Of a DNA stretch of 6,133 bases, positions 1 through 5,924 are shown one piece after another. Every line of letters begins with the position of its first letter. Positions within the stretch are counted from its first letter, which is position 1. The notes beneath the pieces are model-generated. The model did not search any database. It saw nothing but the letters and a program-made list of their open reading frames with translations, and was not told the origin of the DNA. Source of the stretch: Chloroflexota bacterium (GTDB lineage: Bacteria > Chloroflexota > Dehalococcoidia > DSTF01 > RBG-16-68-14); assembly GCA_022563135.1 (NCBI GenBank), contig JADFNZ010000097.1:1-6133 (forward strand), given 5' to 3'. Both the position numbers and the translations under genes were made by a program.

Positions 1-567
1 GTACGCGGCGGCCTGGTCTAGCGCAGGAATATCAGGATCATGCTGCCCCAAGAACAGGTTTGCTGTGACCAGCAACCCGCCAAGCTCAAGCAGCCGCAGG
101 AAGTGGTCGAGGTCAACTAGGTATTCATCAATGTCGCCGTCACAGAAGATAAACTCGTATGGGCCACTCAGTTGAGGTAGCACGGAGTCTCCGGTGCCCT
201 CGTGGATCGTGATGCGCTGGCCATATCCTTCTTGGTCGAAGTGGCGGCGGGCCAACTCTACGTGACTAGCGTCCTGCTCAATCGTTTCCACGTGTCCGTC
301 GGGCGCTGAGCCGAAGGTCAGCCAAAGTGCGCTGTAGCCGAGACCGCACCCGACCTCAAGAATGCGTGACGCATGGGTCGCGGCGACGAGCGTTGCCACG
401 AGGGGGCCGCTTCCCGTCGGGTAGACGGTGCAGGTGGGGCCGTGACGCTGGCGATGGTCTTCAGAGGCGCGATAGACGTGGGCGAACGGATCGCGCGCAA
501 CCGTTTGCTCGGCGACCCATCTCCTGACCGCCTCTGGGCTATCAGGTTCGCCTGACGGTAGGGCCAT
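1..567 (-). CDS. SAM-dependent O-methyltransferase-like protein, partial (C-terminus outside window)
   Basis: The frame is open from an ATG at 567 to the left edge: 189 codons with no stop, so the C-terminus is missing. The protein has a class I Rossmann methyltransferase core. Motif I is ILEVGCGLGYSALWL (residues 69-83), the glycine-rich SAM-binding loop. E97 in VETIEQD sits where the ribose-binding acid is expected. YEFIFCDGD (137-145) and GGLLVTANLF (163-172) match the later strands. The layout resembles family 3 O-methyltransferases (caffeoyl-CoA or catechol type), but the usual DN pair after the GGLLV strand reads AN (A169, N170), so one expected metal ligand seems absent. The substrate is unknown. 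ATG 567 is the first possible start after an in-frame TGA; the Shine-Dalgarno is weak. Its codons end less often in G/C than those of the genes to the right, which may mean a different origin. It is divergent from rpsT. Confidence 0.85.
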   Translation of the reverse strand, partial: MALPSGEPDSPEAVRRWVAEQTVARDPFAHVYRASEDHRQRHGPTCTVYPTGSGPLVATLVAATHASRILEVGCGLGYSALWLTFGSAPDGHVETIEQDASHVELARRHFDQEGYGQRITIHEGTGDSVLPQLSGPYEFIFCDGDIDEYLVDLDHFLRLLELGGLLVTANLFLGQHDPDIPALDQAAAY

Positions 568-610
568 TGTAGAGGGTTCTGTCCTGTGCCATGCTAAACG
601 CTTGAGCGCG

Positions 611-640
611 AGTATAGCGCATCAAGGTGCTGTCTGTCTA
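611..640 (-). promoter_or_regulatory. Sigma70-type promoter for the methyltransferase gene
   Basis: Read on the minus strand, TAGACA (635-640) is followed by an 18-bp spacer and TATACT (611-616). Each hexamer matches the consensus at 5 of 6 positions. The predicted transcript start near 604 gives a leader of about 37 bases before the ATG at 567. Predicted from sequence only. Confidence 0.55.
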
Positions 641-720
641 CGCCACCTTCCATTGCACGGGCACCGCGCCAGGTGTACGCTTGAACCTAACGGCAAGGTG
701 ACTCAGGTAAGGCCGCCGTC

Positions 721-749
721 TGGACACAGGCAGCGCCCTCCGATATCAT
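721..749 (+). promoter_or_regulatory. Sigma70-type promoter for rpsT
   Basis: TGGACA (721-726), a 17-bp spacer and TATCAT (744-749) match the vegetative promoter consensus at 5 of 6 positions in each box with ideal spacing. A start near 756 would give a leader of about 25 bases containing the Shine-Dalgarno sequence. This leaves little room for a structured leader, so no mRNA-level control site is visible. The dehydrogenase behind rpsT is probably read from the same promoter. Confidence 0.6.
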
Positions 750-765
750 GCCCTCGTTGTCGACC

Positions 766-774
766 AAAGGAGGG
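766..774 (+). promoter_or_regulatory. Ribosome binding site of rpsT
   Basis: AAAGGAGGG lies 7 bases before a GTG codon at 782. It is the strongest Shine-Dalgarno in the window and fixes the rpsT start at that GTG rather than at an in-frame TTG 180 bases upstream (602), which has no family homology behind it. Confidence 0.85.
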
Positions 775-781
775 TGCCTTC

Positions 782-1123
782 GTGGCGCATTCGAAGTCAG
801 CGATCAAGCGACACCGCCAATCGCTCCGCCGCCGGGAGCGCAATCGCTCGCGCCGTACTGAGGTGCGCAGCGCAGTGCGCAAAGCGCGCGAGCTGATCGC
901 GGCGGGCGACAAGGACGAGGCGGAGGCCGCCGTCAGGGAAGCCACCACGATCCTCGATAGGGTCGCTCGCAAGGGCACGCTGCATCCCAATAACGCCGCC
1001 CGCCGCAAGTCACGGCTGGTCCGTGCGCTCAACGCCGCGCAGGCTGCGCCCAAGAAGGTGGCGCCCCGCCGCCGGCGCACGCGAGCCAAGGCCTCGGACG
1101 AAGGCGATTCCGAGGAGAGCTAG
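782..1123 (+). CDS. rpsT: Small ribosomal subunit protein S20 (bS20) with C-terminal extension
   Basis: The product is 113 residues. Residues 1-87 match S20, a helical protein that binds 16S rRNA in the body of the small subunit. The basic N-terminus begins AHSKSAIKRHRQSLRRRERN, and the signature KGTLHPNNAARRKSRL is at residues 64-79. S20 is usually about 85-90 residues. Here a tail of about 26 residues follows: first a basic stretch (KKVAPRRRRTRAK), then an acidic end (SDEGDSEES). The GTG start is chosen because of the strong Shine-Dalgarno at 766-774 and because S20 homology begins exactly there. It has its own promoter at 721-749, and 18 bases downstream a dehydrogenase follows in the same frame, suggesting a two-gene transcript. 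Neighbours often seen beside rpsT, such as holA, are absent here. Confidence 0.95.
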   Translation: MAHSKSAIKRHRQSLRRRERNRSRRTEVRSAVRKARELIAAGDKDEAEAAVREATTILDRVARKGTLHPNNAARRKSRLVRALNAAQAAPKKVAPRRRRTRAKASDEGDSEES

Positions 1124-1129
1124 CACCCC

Positions 1130-1144
1130 AGGGGTTGCGTTCTG
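1130..1144 (+). promoter_or_regulatory. Shine-Dalgarno and CTG initiation codon of the dehydrogenase
   Basis: AGGGG (1130-1134) is separated by 7 bases from CTG (1142-1144). From that CTG the frame reads (M)KALVFHEPG, the typical beginning of medium-chain dehydrogenases. Between the in-frame TAG of rpsT (1121-1123) and the conserved N-terminus there is no in-frame ATG, GTG or TTG. The next is a GTG at 1223, which would delete the first strands of the catalytic domain. The TTG at 1135 is out of frame. Confidence 0.75.
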
Positions 1145-2185
1145 AAGGCCCTCGTCTTCCACGAGCCCGGCCGCATTGGCGTCGAAGAGCGGCCCGACCC
1201 AACACCCGGGGCAGGCGAAATCGTGCTGCGGGTGGCTGCCACCGCCATCTGCTACTCCGACATCCGCGTGTACAAGGGGCTGAAGCACGCCCGTTCCGGC
1301 GTGATCCCCGGCCATGAGATCGCAGGAGTTGTCAGCGCTACGGGCGCTGGAGTGGAGGGAGTTTCAGCCGGCGATCGAGTGGCCCTCTGCCCCATCGTCG
1401 CGTGCGGGCGCTGCTCCTTCTGCCTTCCGGGACGGCGGCATCGCTGTCCCGAGCGACGCACGCTTGGCTACGACGAGGACGGCGGAATCGCCGAACTGCT
1501 CCTCGTGCCCGCCGCGCTCGTCTCGCTCGGGCACGTGCTCCCGGTCCCGCCGGAGCTCCCGCTCCAGCGCGCCTGTCTGACTGAGCCGCTCGCCTGCGTG
1601 CTCAACTCGCTGGAGACGTGCCGTCTGGTCGCCGGCGGCAGTATCGCGATCGTCGGTGCGGGACCGATGGGCCTCCTGCATCTGCTGCTGGCCAAGAGGT
1701 TGGGCGCGGCGACGATCATCGTGAGCGAGCCGGACGAGGAGCGCGCGGCAGAGGCTCGGCGCTGCGGCGCGACGCGGGTCGTCGACCCCCGCGGCATGGA
1801 GCTCTCGGCGGCTGTTCTGGACGCGACGGACGGTCTGGGCGCCGACGCCGTGGTCGTCACTGCGGGGCTGGCAGAGGTGCTGGAGGAGAGTCTGGCCGCG
1901 ACGCGGCGGCAGGGCGTGCTCAGCCTGTTCGCGGGCTTTCCGCCCGACACGAGCGTCCCGTTCGACCCGAACGCGGTCCACTACAGCGAGGTGCGCGTCA
2001 CCGGCAGCCAGAACGCCTCGCCGGAGCAGTACCGGCGCACGTTACAACTGCTGGCCACGATGCCGGAGATCGACGCGGTTACGACGCACCGGTTCTCGCT
2101 GACCGGCGCGGCAGGCGCCTACGAGGTGCGGCTACGTGAGGAAGGGTTGAAATCGATGGTCGTCGTGAACGAGGAGGGCGATTAG
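1142..2185 (+). CDS. Zinc-dependent medium-chain alcohol/polyol dehydrogenase (threonine/sorbitol dehydrogenase-like)
   Basis: The product is 347 residues if started at CTG 1142, the usual length of the family. The N-terminal GroES-like domain has catalytic zinc ligands C37 and H58-E59 (PGHEIAG), with E148 in LTEPLACVL. The structural zinc site is C88, C91, C94 and C102, with classic spacing. The Rossmann domain has VGAGPMGLLH (171-180), and E196 after the second strand suggests NAD(H) rather than NADP(H). The family oxidises secondary alcohols, polyols or threonine to the ketone or aldehyde; the substrate here cannot be named. The protein is probably cytoplasmic. It lies 18 bases behind rpsT and probably shares its transcript. 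Its TAG stop (2183-2185) overlaps the TAA stop of the convergent LCP gene. Confidence 0.92.
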   Translation: MKALVFHEPGRIGVEERPDPTPGAGEIVLRVAATAICYSDIRVYKGLKHARSGVIPGHEIAGVVSATGAGVEGVSAGDRVALCPIVACGRCSFCLPGRRHRCPERRTLGYDEDGGIAELLLVPAALVSLGHVLPVPPELPLQRACLTEPLACVLNSLETCRLVAGGSIAIVGAGPMGLLHLLLAKRLGAATIIVSEPDEERAAEARRCGATRVVDPRGMELSAAVLDATDGLGADAVVVTAGLAEVLEESLAATRRQGVLSLFAGFPPDTSVPFDPNAVHYSEVRVTGSQNASPEQYRRTLQLLATMPEIDAVTTHRFSLTGAAGAYEVRLREEGLKSMVVVNEEGD

Positions 2186-3555
2186 CCGCCGGAAGCCCCG
2201 CGCGCGAAGGGGCTCTCCCCCGCGTCCTCTCCCAGGATCACGAGGATATCGGCATCGGTTGTGCGCCTGGCCTGATCGGAGGGGCGCGCCAGGTGCACGC
2301 GCTCCGGCGGCACCGCCAGAAACGCGGCCAGCCGCTGCACCGAGTAGGCCTTGCCGGAGAAGTCGATGATCTCCGTCAGCGGGTGAACGCCGCCGTCGGC
2401 TACGCTTGCGGCAACGAGCGATCTCGCCGGAAAGCCCAGCCCTGTCAGGTAGTCCACGGCGCGGCCGGCCAGGCCATCGGCGCCGGCGCCGTTCTGCACT
2501 TCGATTAGAGCGTTGTCCTCGACGAGCCCCTGGTCGTTGAAGAGGGCGCTCACGATCCCCCGCACCATCACCTCGTCGAACAGGAGCACCGCCGCGCCGC
2601 TCGGCGCAGTCCAGGGGGTCGTCGCTGCGCCGAGAGAGAGCGCCGGGATGCGGTCGGCGTCGATCTGGACGGCGAGCGGGGCGAGGCGAAGCATCTGAAA
2701 TTCGCTGATGTCCGTCTCGACGGCGTCGTTGAACTGGTTCGCCAGATCGATCAGCTTGTTGACGTTGATCAGATCCAGCTCCTTCGCCTTGGCGATCGCG
2801 GCGAAGATCACGCGCTGCTGCCTCTCGACGCGCTCGAGGTCGCTCGAACCGTAGCGGATGCGGGCGTACGCCAGAGCCCGAGGACCATCCATGTGCTGCA
2901 ACCCCACGTTGAAGACCACCGGCGAACGGTCCTGCCGCTCCAGCGCCAGGAAGACCGGATCGCTCACGCGCTCCGGGACGAACACGTCGATGCCGCCGAG
3001 CGTCTCGATCACGTCCACGAAGGCCTCGAAATCGACGATCAGGTAGTGATGGATCTCCACGCCCAGGTTGCGCTCCATCACCTGTCGCAGCAGCTTCGGG
3101 CCGCCGCCGTCGTAGCCGAGCGTTTCGCCCTTGTACCAGACGCTGTTGATCCGGTCCTTGTGGAAGCCGCCACCGCTGCGGTTGGGGATCTCCACGTAGA
3201 GGTCGCGGGGCATGCTCAGGATGCCGGCGGTCTTCGTCTGCGGGTCGATCGTGAGGATGAAGATGCTGTCGGTACGAGTGGGGATCGTCCCTTCGTCCGG
3301 CCGGCGGTCCAGGCCCATCACGAGGATGTTGATCCGGCCTTCGATCGCGCCTTCGTGGTCCTCGACGCCCGGCAGGATGGAGAGGCCGCCCACGTTGAGC
3401 TGCTGGCCCGGCAAGGCCACCTCGTCGATGCGGGTAACGATGATCAGCGCGAGCCAGCTTGCCGCACCAAGAATGACGACAACTGCCATGCCCACAAGGA
3501 GTCGCTGGCGGAGCGTGCTGGCGCGGGAGGGGCGAGGAGACGTTCCGTATGACAC
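2182..3555 (-). CDS. LytR-CpsA-Psr (LCP) family glycopolymer transferase with LytR_C domain
   Basis: The product is 457 residues. A basic N-terminus precedes one membrane helix (about 19-41), placing the rest outside the cell. The LCP domain covers about 74-258: NILVMGLD (76-83), TRTDS (93-97), SMPRD with R117 and D118 (114-118), HYLIVDFEAFVDVIETLGGID (170-190), and DGPRALAYARIRY with R232 and R234 followed by ERQQR. These are the conserved acidic and arginine positions that bind polyprenyl pyrophosphate and metal. The C-terminal LytR_C domain (about 348-445) begins ALIEVQNGAGADGLAGR. LCP enzymes attach lipid-carried wall polymers to peptidoglycan; the polymer here is unknown. The GTG at 3553-3555 is the first start after an in-frame TGA, and there is no good Shine-Dalgarno. 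The gene is divergent from the LysM membrane protein, an apt envelope neighbour. Confidence 0.93.
   Translation of the reverse strand: MSYGTSPRPSRASTLRQRLLVGMAVVVILGAASWLALIIVTRIDEVALPGQQLNVGGLSILPGVEDHEGAIEGRINILVMGLDRRPDEGTIPTRTDSIFILTIDPQTKTAGILSMPRDLYVEIPNRSGGGFHKDRINSVWYKGETLGYDGGGPKLLRQVMERNLGVEIHHYLIVDFEAFVDVIETLGGIDVFVPERVSDPVFLALERQDRSPVVFNVGLQHMDGPRALAYARIRYGSSDLERVERQQRVIFAAIAKAKELDLINVNKLIDLANQFNDAVETDISEFQMLRLAPLAVQIDADRIPALSLGAATTPWTAPSGAAVLLFDEVMVRGIVSALFNDQGLVEDNALIEVQNGAGADGLAGRAVDYLTGLGFPARSLVAASVADGGVHPLTEIIDFSGKAYSVQRLAAFLAVPPERVHLARPSDQARRTTDADILVILGEDAGESPFARGASGG
2194..2214. terminator. Possible GC-rich hairpin at the end of the dehydrogenase gene
   Basis: AGCCCC (2194-2199) pairs with GGGGCT (2209-2214) around a 9-base loop, 9 bases after the dehydrogenase stop. 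No T-run follows in either direction, and the hairpin lies inside the last codons of the LCP gene. It may slow or end transcription weakly, or be only a by-product of GC-rich coding sequence. Confidence 0.25.
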
Positions 3556-3564
3556 GCTAGGCTG

Positions 3565-3593
3565 AACGTAGCTTACGCCTCAATGTGTGTCAA
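3565..3593 (-). promoter_or_regulatory. Promoter of the LCP gene with perfect -35 box
   Basis: Read on the minus strand, a perfect TTGACA (3588-3593) is followed by a 17-bp spacer and TACGTT (3565-3570), which keeps the key T, A and final T of a -10 box. The transcript would start near 3558, only about 3 bases before the GTG at 3555. The mRNA would then be nearly leaderless, which fits the lack of a Shine-Dalgarno. Confidence 0.5.
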
Positions 3594-3620
3594 GCGGAGC
3601 GATTCAAGCATATCCGCCGC

Positions 3621-3681
3621 GGTAACAGCTGGGCTGCCGGTCGCGGCGCAGCGCCGCTGCGCTCCTGACGCAGGCGTTACC
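3621..3681. repeat. Inverted repeat enclosing a GC-rich hairpin between divergent genes
   Basis: GGTAAC (3621-3626) and GTTACC (3676-3681) form a 6-bp inverted repeat. Inside it, GCGGCGC (3643-3649) and GCGCCGC (3651-3657) form a 15-base odd palindrome. The segment lies upstream of both divergent promoters, so it is not in either predicted transcript. A role in DNA bending or protein binding is possible but unproven. Confidence 0.35.
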
Positions 3682-3685
3682 TGCC

Positions 3686-3697
3686 ACTACATGTAGT
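3686..3697. promoter_or_regulatory. Perfect 12-bp palindrome, possible operator
   Basis: ACTACATGTAGT reads the same on both strands. It stands in a locally AT-rich stretch, 26 bp before the -35 box of the LysM gene. TACA/TGTA half-sites are the hallmark of BlaI/MecI/CopY-type winged-helix repressors, whose operators usually have extra bases between the halves. The binding protein is not encoded in this window, so the assignment is only a suggestion. Confidence 0.4.
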
Positions 3698-3716
3698 AAT
3701 ATCTCTTCCTAAAAGC

Positions 3717-3727
3717 TACATCTTGTA
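3717..3727. promoter_or_regulatory. Second TACA-N3-TGTA dyad overlapping the -35 box
   Basis: TACA (3717-3720) and TGTA (3724-3727) flank TCT. The dyad overlaps the proposed -35 box at 3723-3728, and its centre is about 30 bp, close to three helical turns, from the centre of the palindrome at 3686-3697. A dimeric repressor bound to both could block the LysM gene promoter. Confidence 0.3.
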
Positions 3728-3751
3728 ATTCGCCTCGTACAGGTGTATGGT
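3723..3751 (+). promoter_or_regulatory. Candidate promoter of the LysM membrane protein gene
   Basis: TTGTAA (3723-3728), a 17-bp spacer and TATGGT (3746-3751) match the consensus at 4 of 6 positions each, a weak or controlled promoter. The predicted transcript start near 3758 excludes the ATG at 3747 and supports ATG 3783 as the start. Confidence 0.4.
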
Positions 3752-3770
3752 GGAGCCAACAGAGCATGAA

Positions 3771-3777
3771 GGGAGGG
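3771..3777 (+). promoter_or_regulatory. Ribosome binding site deciding the LysM gene start
   Basis: GGGAGGG ends 5 bases before ATG 3783. The in-frame ATG at 3747 has only a short AGG too close to it and would lie upstream of the predicted transcript start, so 3783 is preferred. Confidence 0.7.
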
Positions 3778-3782
3778 CAGCT

Positions 3783-4658
3783 ATGGCCTCACCGTGGGAT
3801 CCCCCGAAACGTCCGCCTGTGGAACGCCCGTGGGTTGGGATGGCCCTCCTCGTGGCCGTCCCCGTCCTCGCGCTCATCCTGATCCGCATGCTCTGGTCGG
3901 GTTCCAGCCTCTGGTTCCTGACGGTGGGTATCATCCTGCTGGGCGCCGCCGCCGTCCTCTACCTGGTGCGCCGCCCACAAGAGACGCCCTACGACCGCCG
4001 GACGCTAGAGGAGGAGGAGTCCAACCGGGGGCCGCTCATTCTCATCGGCCTCGGCGTCCTATTCCTGGCGATGCTGCTGCTGCCGAACTTCTCCGGCGGC
4101 GGCTCGGGCGACGAGCAGACGAATGTCGTGACGTCGGAGCCGCCGGCTTCAGACGTGGCCGACACGACCCAGCCGCCCGCCCAGCTCCCTCCCCTCGACG
4201 ACTCGCCGCCGGCTGTCCTCGATGAGCCGGCCGATGGTTCGCCGGCCGCCGGTGGCGAGGAGACGTACGTTGTCGTCTCGGGCGATAACCTGTGGGACAT
4301 CGCTCAACGTTTCGGCACGACCGTCGAGGCGATCCTGGACGCGAATCCGCTGGAGAACCCGTCCGAGCTGCAGGTGGGCGATGAGCTGCTGATCGTCGCG
4401 GCGCCCGCCGAGGCACCGATCAGCCCCCCTGCCGCCGTCGACGAGCCGGTCGATGACGAGCCGCCATCGCTCAGCCCGGGAGGGAGCTACGTCGTTGTTG
4501 ATGGCGACAACCTCTGGTCGATCGCGGGCCAGTTCGGCGTGACGATCGAGGCGATCGTCGAGGCGAACGCCCTTGAAGACCCGACGTCGCTCCAGGTTGG
4601 GCAGGAGCTGCTGATACCGGAGTCCGGGCCGGGCGATGCCGAGGCCGCGGGCGAGTAG
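3783..4658 (+). CDS. Three-helix membrane protein with two LysM domains
   Basis: The product is 291 residues. A short proline-rich N-terminus is followed by three hydrophobic segments (about 19-38, 43-62 and 84-101). Then comes a long Pro/Asp/Glu/Ala linker and two LysM motifs: residues 162-205 (YVVVSGDNLWDIAQRFG...LQVGDELLI) and 236-279 (YVVVDGDNLWSIAGQFG...LQVGQELLIP). LysM binds N-acetylglucosamine polymers such as peptidoglycan, so the C-terminal part most likely lies outside the cell against the wall. With three helices the N-terminus would then be cytoplasmic. No catalytic domain is seen. The linker and LysM appear duplicated as one unit of about 73 residues (SPPA..DEP at 141 and 214). 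It is divergent from the LCP gene, suggesting shared envelope work. Its stop directly abuts the stop of the next gene. Family name unknown. Confidence 0.88.
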   Translation: MASPWDPPKRPPVERPWVGMALLVAVPVLALILIRMLWSGSSLWFLTVGIILLGAAAVLYLVRRPQETPYDRRTLEEEESNRGPLILIGLGVLFLAMLLLPNFSGGGSGDEQTNVVTSEPPASDVADTTQPPAQLPPLDDSPPAVLDEPADGSPAAGGEETYVVVSGDNLWDIAQRFGTTVEAILDANPLENPSELQVGDELLIVAAPAEAPISPPAAVDEPVDDEPPSLSPGGSYVVVDGDNLWSIAGQFGVTIEAIVEANALEDPTSLQVGQELLIPESGPGDAEAAGE

Positions 4659-5525
4659 CTAGCCTTCCAGGCCGAGGACGAACTTCTCGATCGACGCGGC
4701 GAGCTCTTTTGGCCGCTGAAGCGGGATGTCGTGGATCGTGTCGGCGAACCACTGGACCTGGCAGTCCGCTAGCGAACCCTGTGCCCGGCCTATCGCCTCA
4801 CGCTTCATCGCCTGCCACTCCTGCGCGCGTCCTTCCGACTCCCGTTCCGCGCCGATAAAGAGCACGGGACAGCGCACGTCACCATAGAGCTCGGACGGAT
4901 GCTGATCCCAGAGCGCGCGTACCACTTGCATGTGGTTTGCGCGGCTGAGGCGCGGCCGGATCGTCCCGTCGTCGGCGACGCGGAAGTTGGCGAGGAACGC
5001 CGCCTCCACTTCGTCGCTCCAGAGCGAGCCGAGCGCCCACCGCTTCGCGCCTGCAATGAGCTGCTCCGGCGTGAGCTGCGTGAGATCGGGCGGCGCCATC
5101 TCCTTCTCGGCGCGCTCCCACGACATGCGCGTCGAGATCTCCATGAAGCCGCCGTCGACCAACACCAGGCCTGCCGTGCGGCCGGGGTGGGTGGCCGCGT
5201 ACTCCAGGGCCACGTTGCCGCCCCACGAGTGCCCGACGATGGCCGGCCGCTCCAGCCCTAGCTCCTGGACGAAGCCGTCGAGGTCGGCGACGACGGACGC
5301 GAAGTCGTAGCCGCCGTCCGGCGCCTCGCTCTCGCCGTGGCCGCGCTGGTCGAGCGCGAAGACGTGGAAGCGCTTCGCTAGCAGCGGGCCGGCCATGATC
5401 CAGATGCGGGCGTTCGACGCGACGCCGTGCAGCAGCACGACCGGCCGTCCCGGCCCAGCGTACTCGCGGTAGTGGAGCGCCAGTCCGCCGATGTTCGCCG
5501 TCGCGTCGATCGCGGGGTCGTGCAC
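4659..5525 (-). CDS. Alpha/beta-hydrolase fold protein (esterase/lactonase-like)
   Basis: The product is 288 residues, normal for single-domain alpha/beta hydrolases. Visible landmarks are the oxyanion-loop motif LLHGVASN (31-38), DQRGHGES (59-66), the nucleophile elbow GHSWGG with S100 (98-103), LVDGGF (122-127), and H265 in DTIHDIP as the catalytic histidine. The acid could be D124 or E228; the usual Asp after strand 7 is not obvious in FIGAERES. A lid region lies between about 130 and 215. The reaction is hydrolysis of an ester, lactone or similar bond; the substrate cannot be named. It is probably cytoplasmic, with no signal peptide. GTG 5525 gives homology from the first residues and lies 3 bases after the dienelactone hydrolase stop, with no separate Shine-Dalgarno, so it appears translationally coupled. 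The TAG stop abuts the LysM gene stop. Confidence 0.9.
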   Translation of the reverse strand: MHDPAIDATANIGGLALHYREYAGPGRPVVLLHGVASNARIWIMAGPLLAKRFHVFALDQRGHGESEAPDGGYDFASVVADLDGFVQELGLERPAIVGHSWGGNVALEYAATHPGRTAGLVLVDGGFMEISTRMSWERAEKEMAPPDLTQLTPEQLIAGAKRWALGSLWSDEVEAAFLANFRVADDGTIRPRLSRANHMQVVRALWDQHPSELYGDVRCPVLFIGAERESEGRAQEWQAMKREAIGRAQGSLADCQVQWFADTIHDIPLQRPKELAASIEKFVLGLEG

Positions 5526-5528
5526 GCG

Positions 5529-5924
<396 letters not shown>

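Noticed and set aside
624..700. AAGGTG/CACCTT copies between the methyltransferase gene and rpsT
   Set aside because: Three 6-bp matches with irregular spacing and no relation to the promoter boxes; probably chance.
602..781. Extended N-terminus of rpsT from a TTG at 602
   Set aside because: S20 homology begins at GTG 782 with an excellent Shine-Dalgarno, and a good promoter lies inside the extension.
1223..1225. GTG 1223 as the dehydrogenase start
   Set aside because: It would remove 27 residues of clear family sequence, including the first strands of the catalytic domain.
1364..1981. 205-codon minus-strand frame opposite the dehydrogenase
   Set aside because: Arg/Ala/Gln-rich low-complexity product without a recognisable domain; a shadow of GC-rich coding sequence.
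1618..2139. 173-codon plus-strand frame inside the dehydrogenase
   Set aside because: Gly/Arg-rich product in another frame of a gene with clear motifs.
2893..3552. 219-codon plus-strand frame opposite the LCP gene
   Set aside because: His/Val/Asp-rich antisense translation with no domain; the LCP motifs are on the minus strand.
3747..3749. ATG 3747 as the LysM gene start
   Set aside because: Poor ribosome site and inside the predicted -10 box; ATG 3783 has a strong Shine-Dalgarno.
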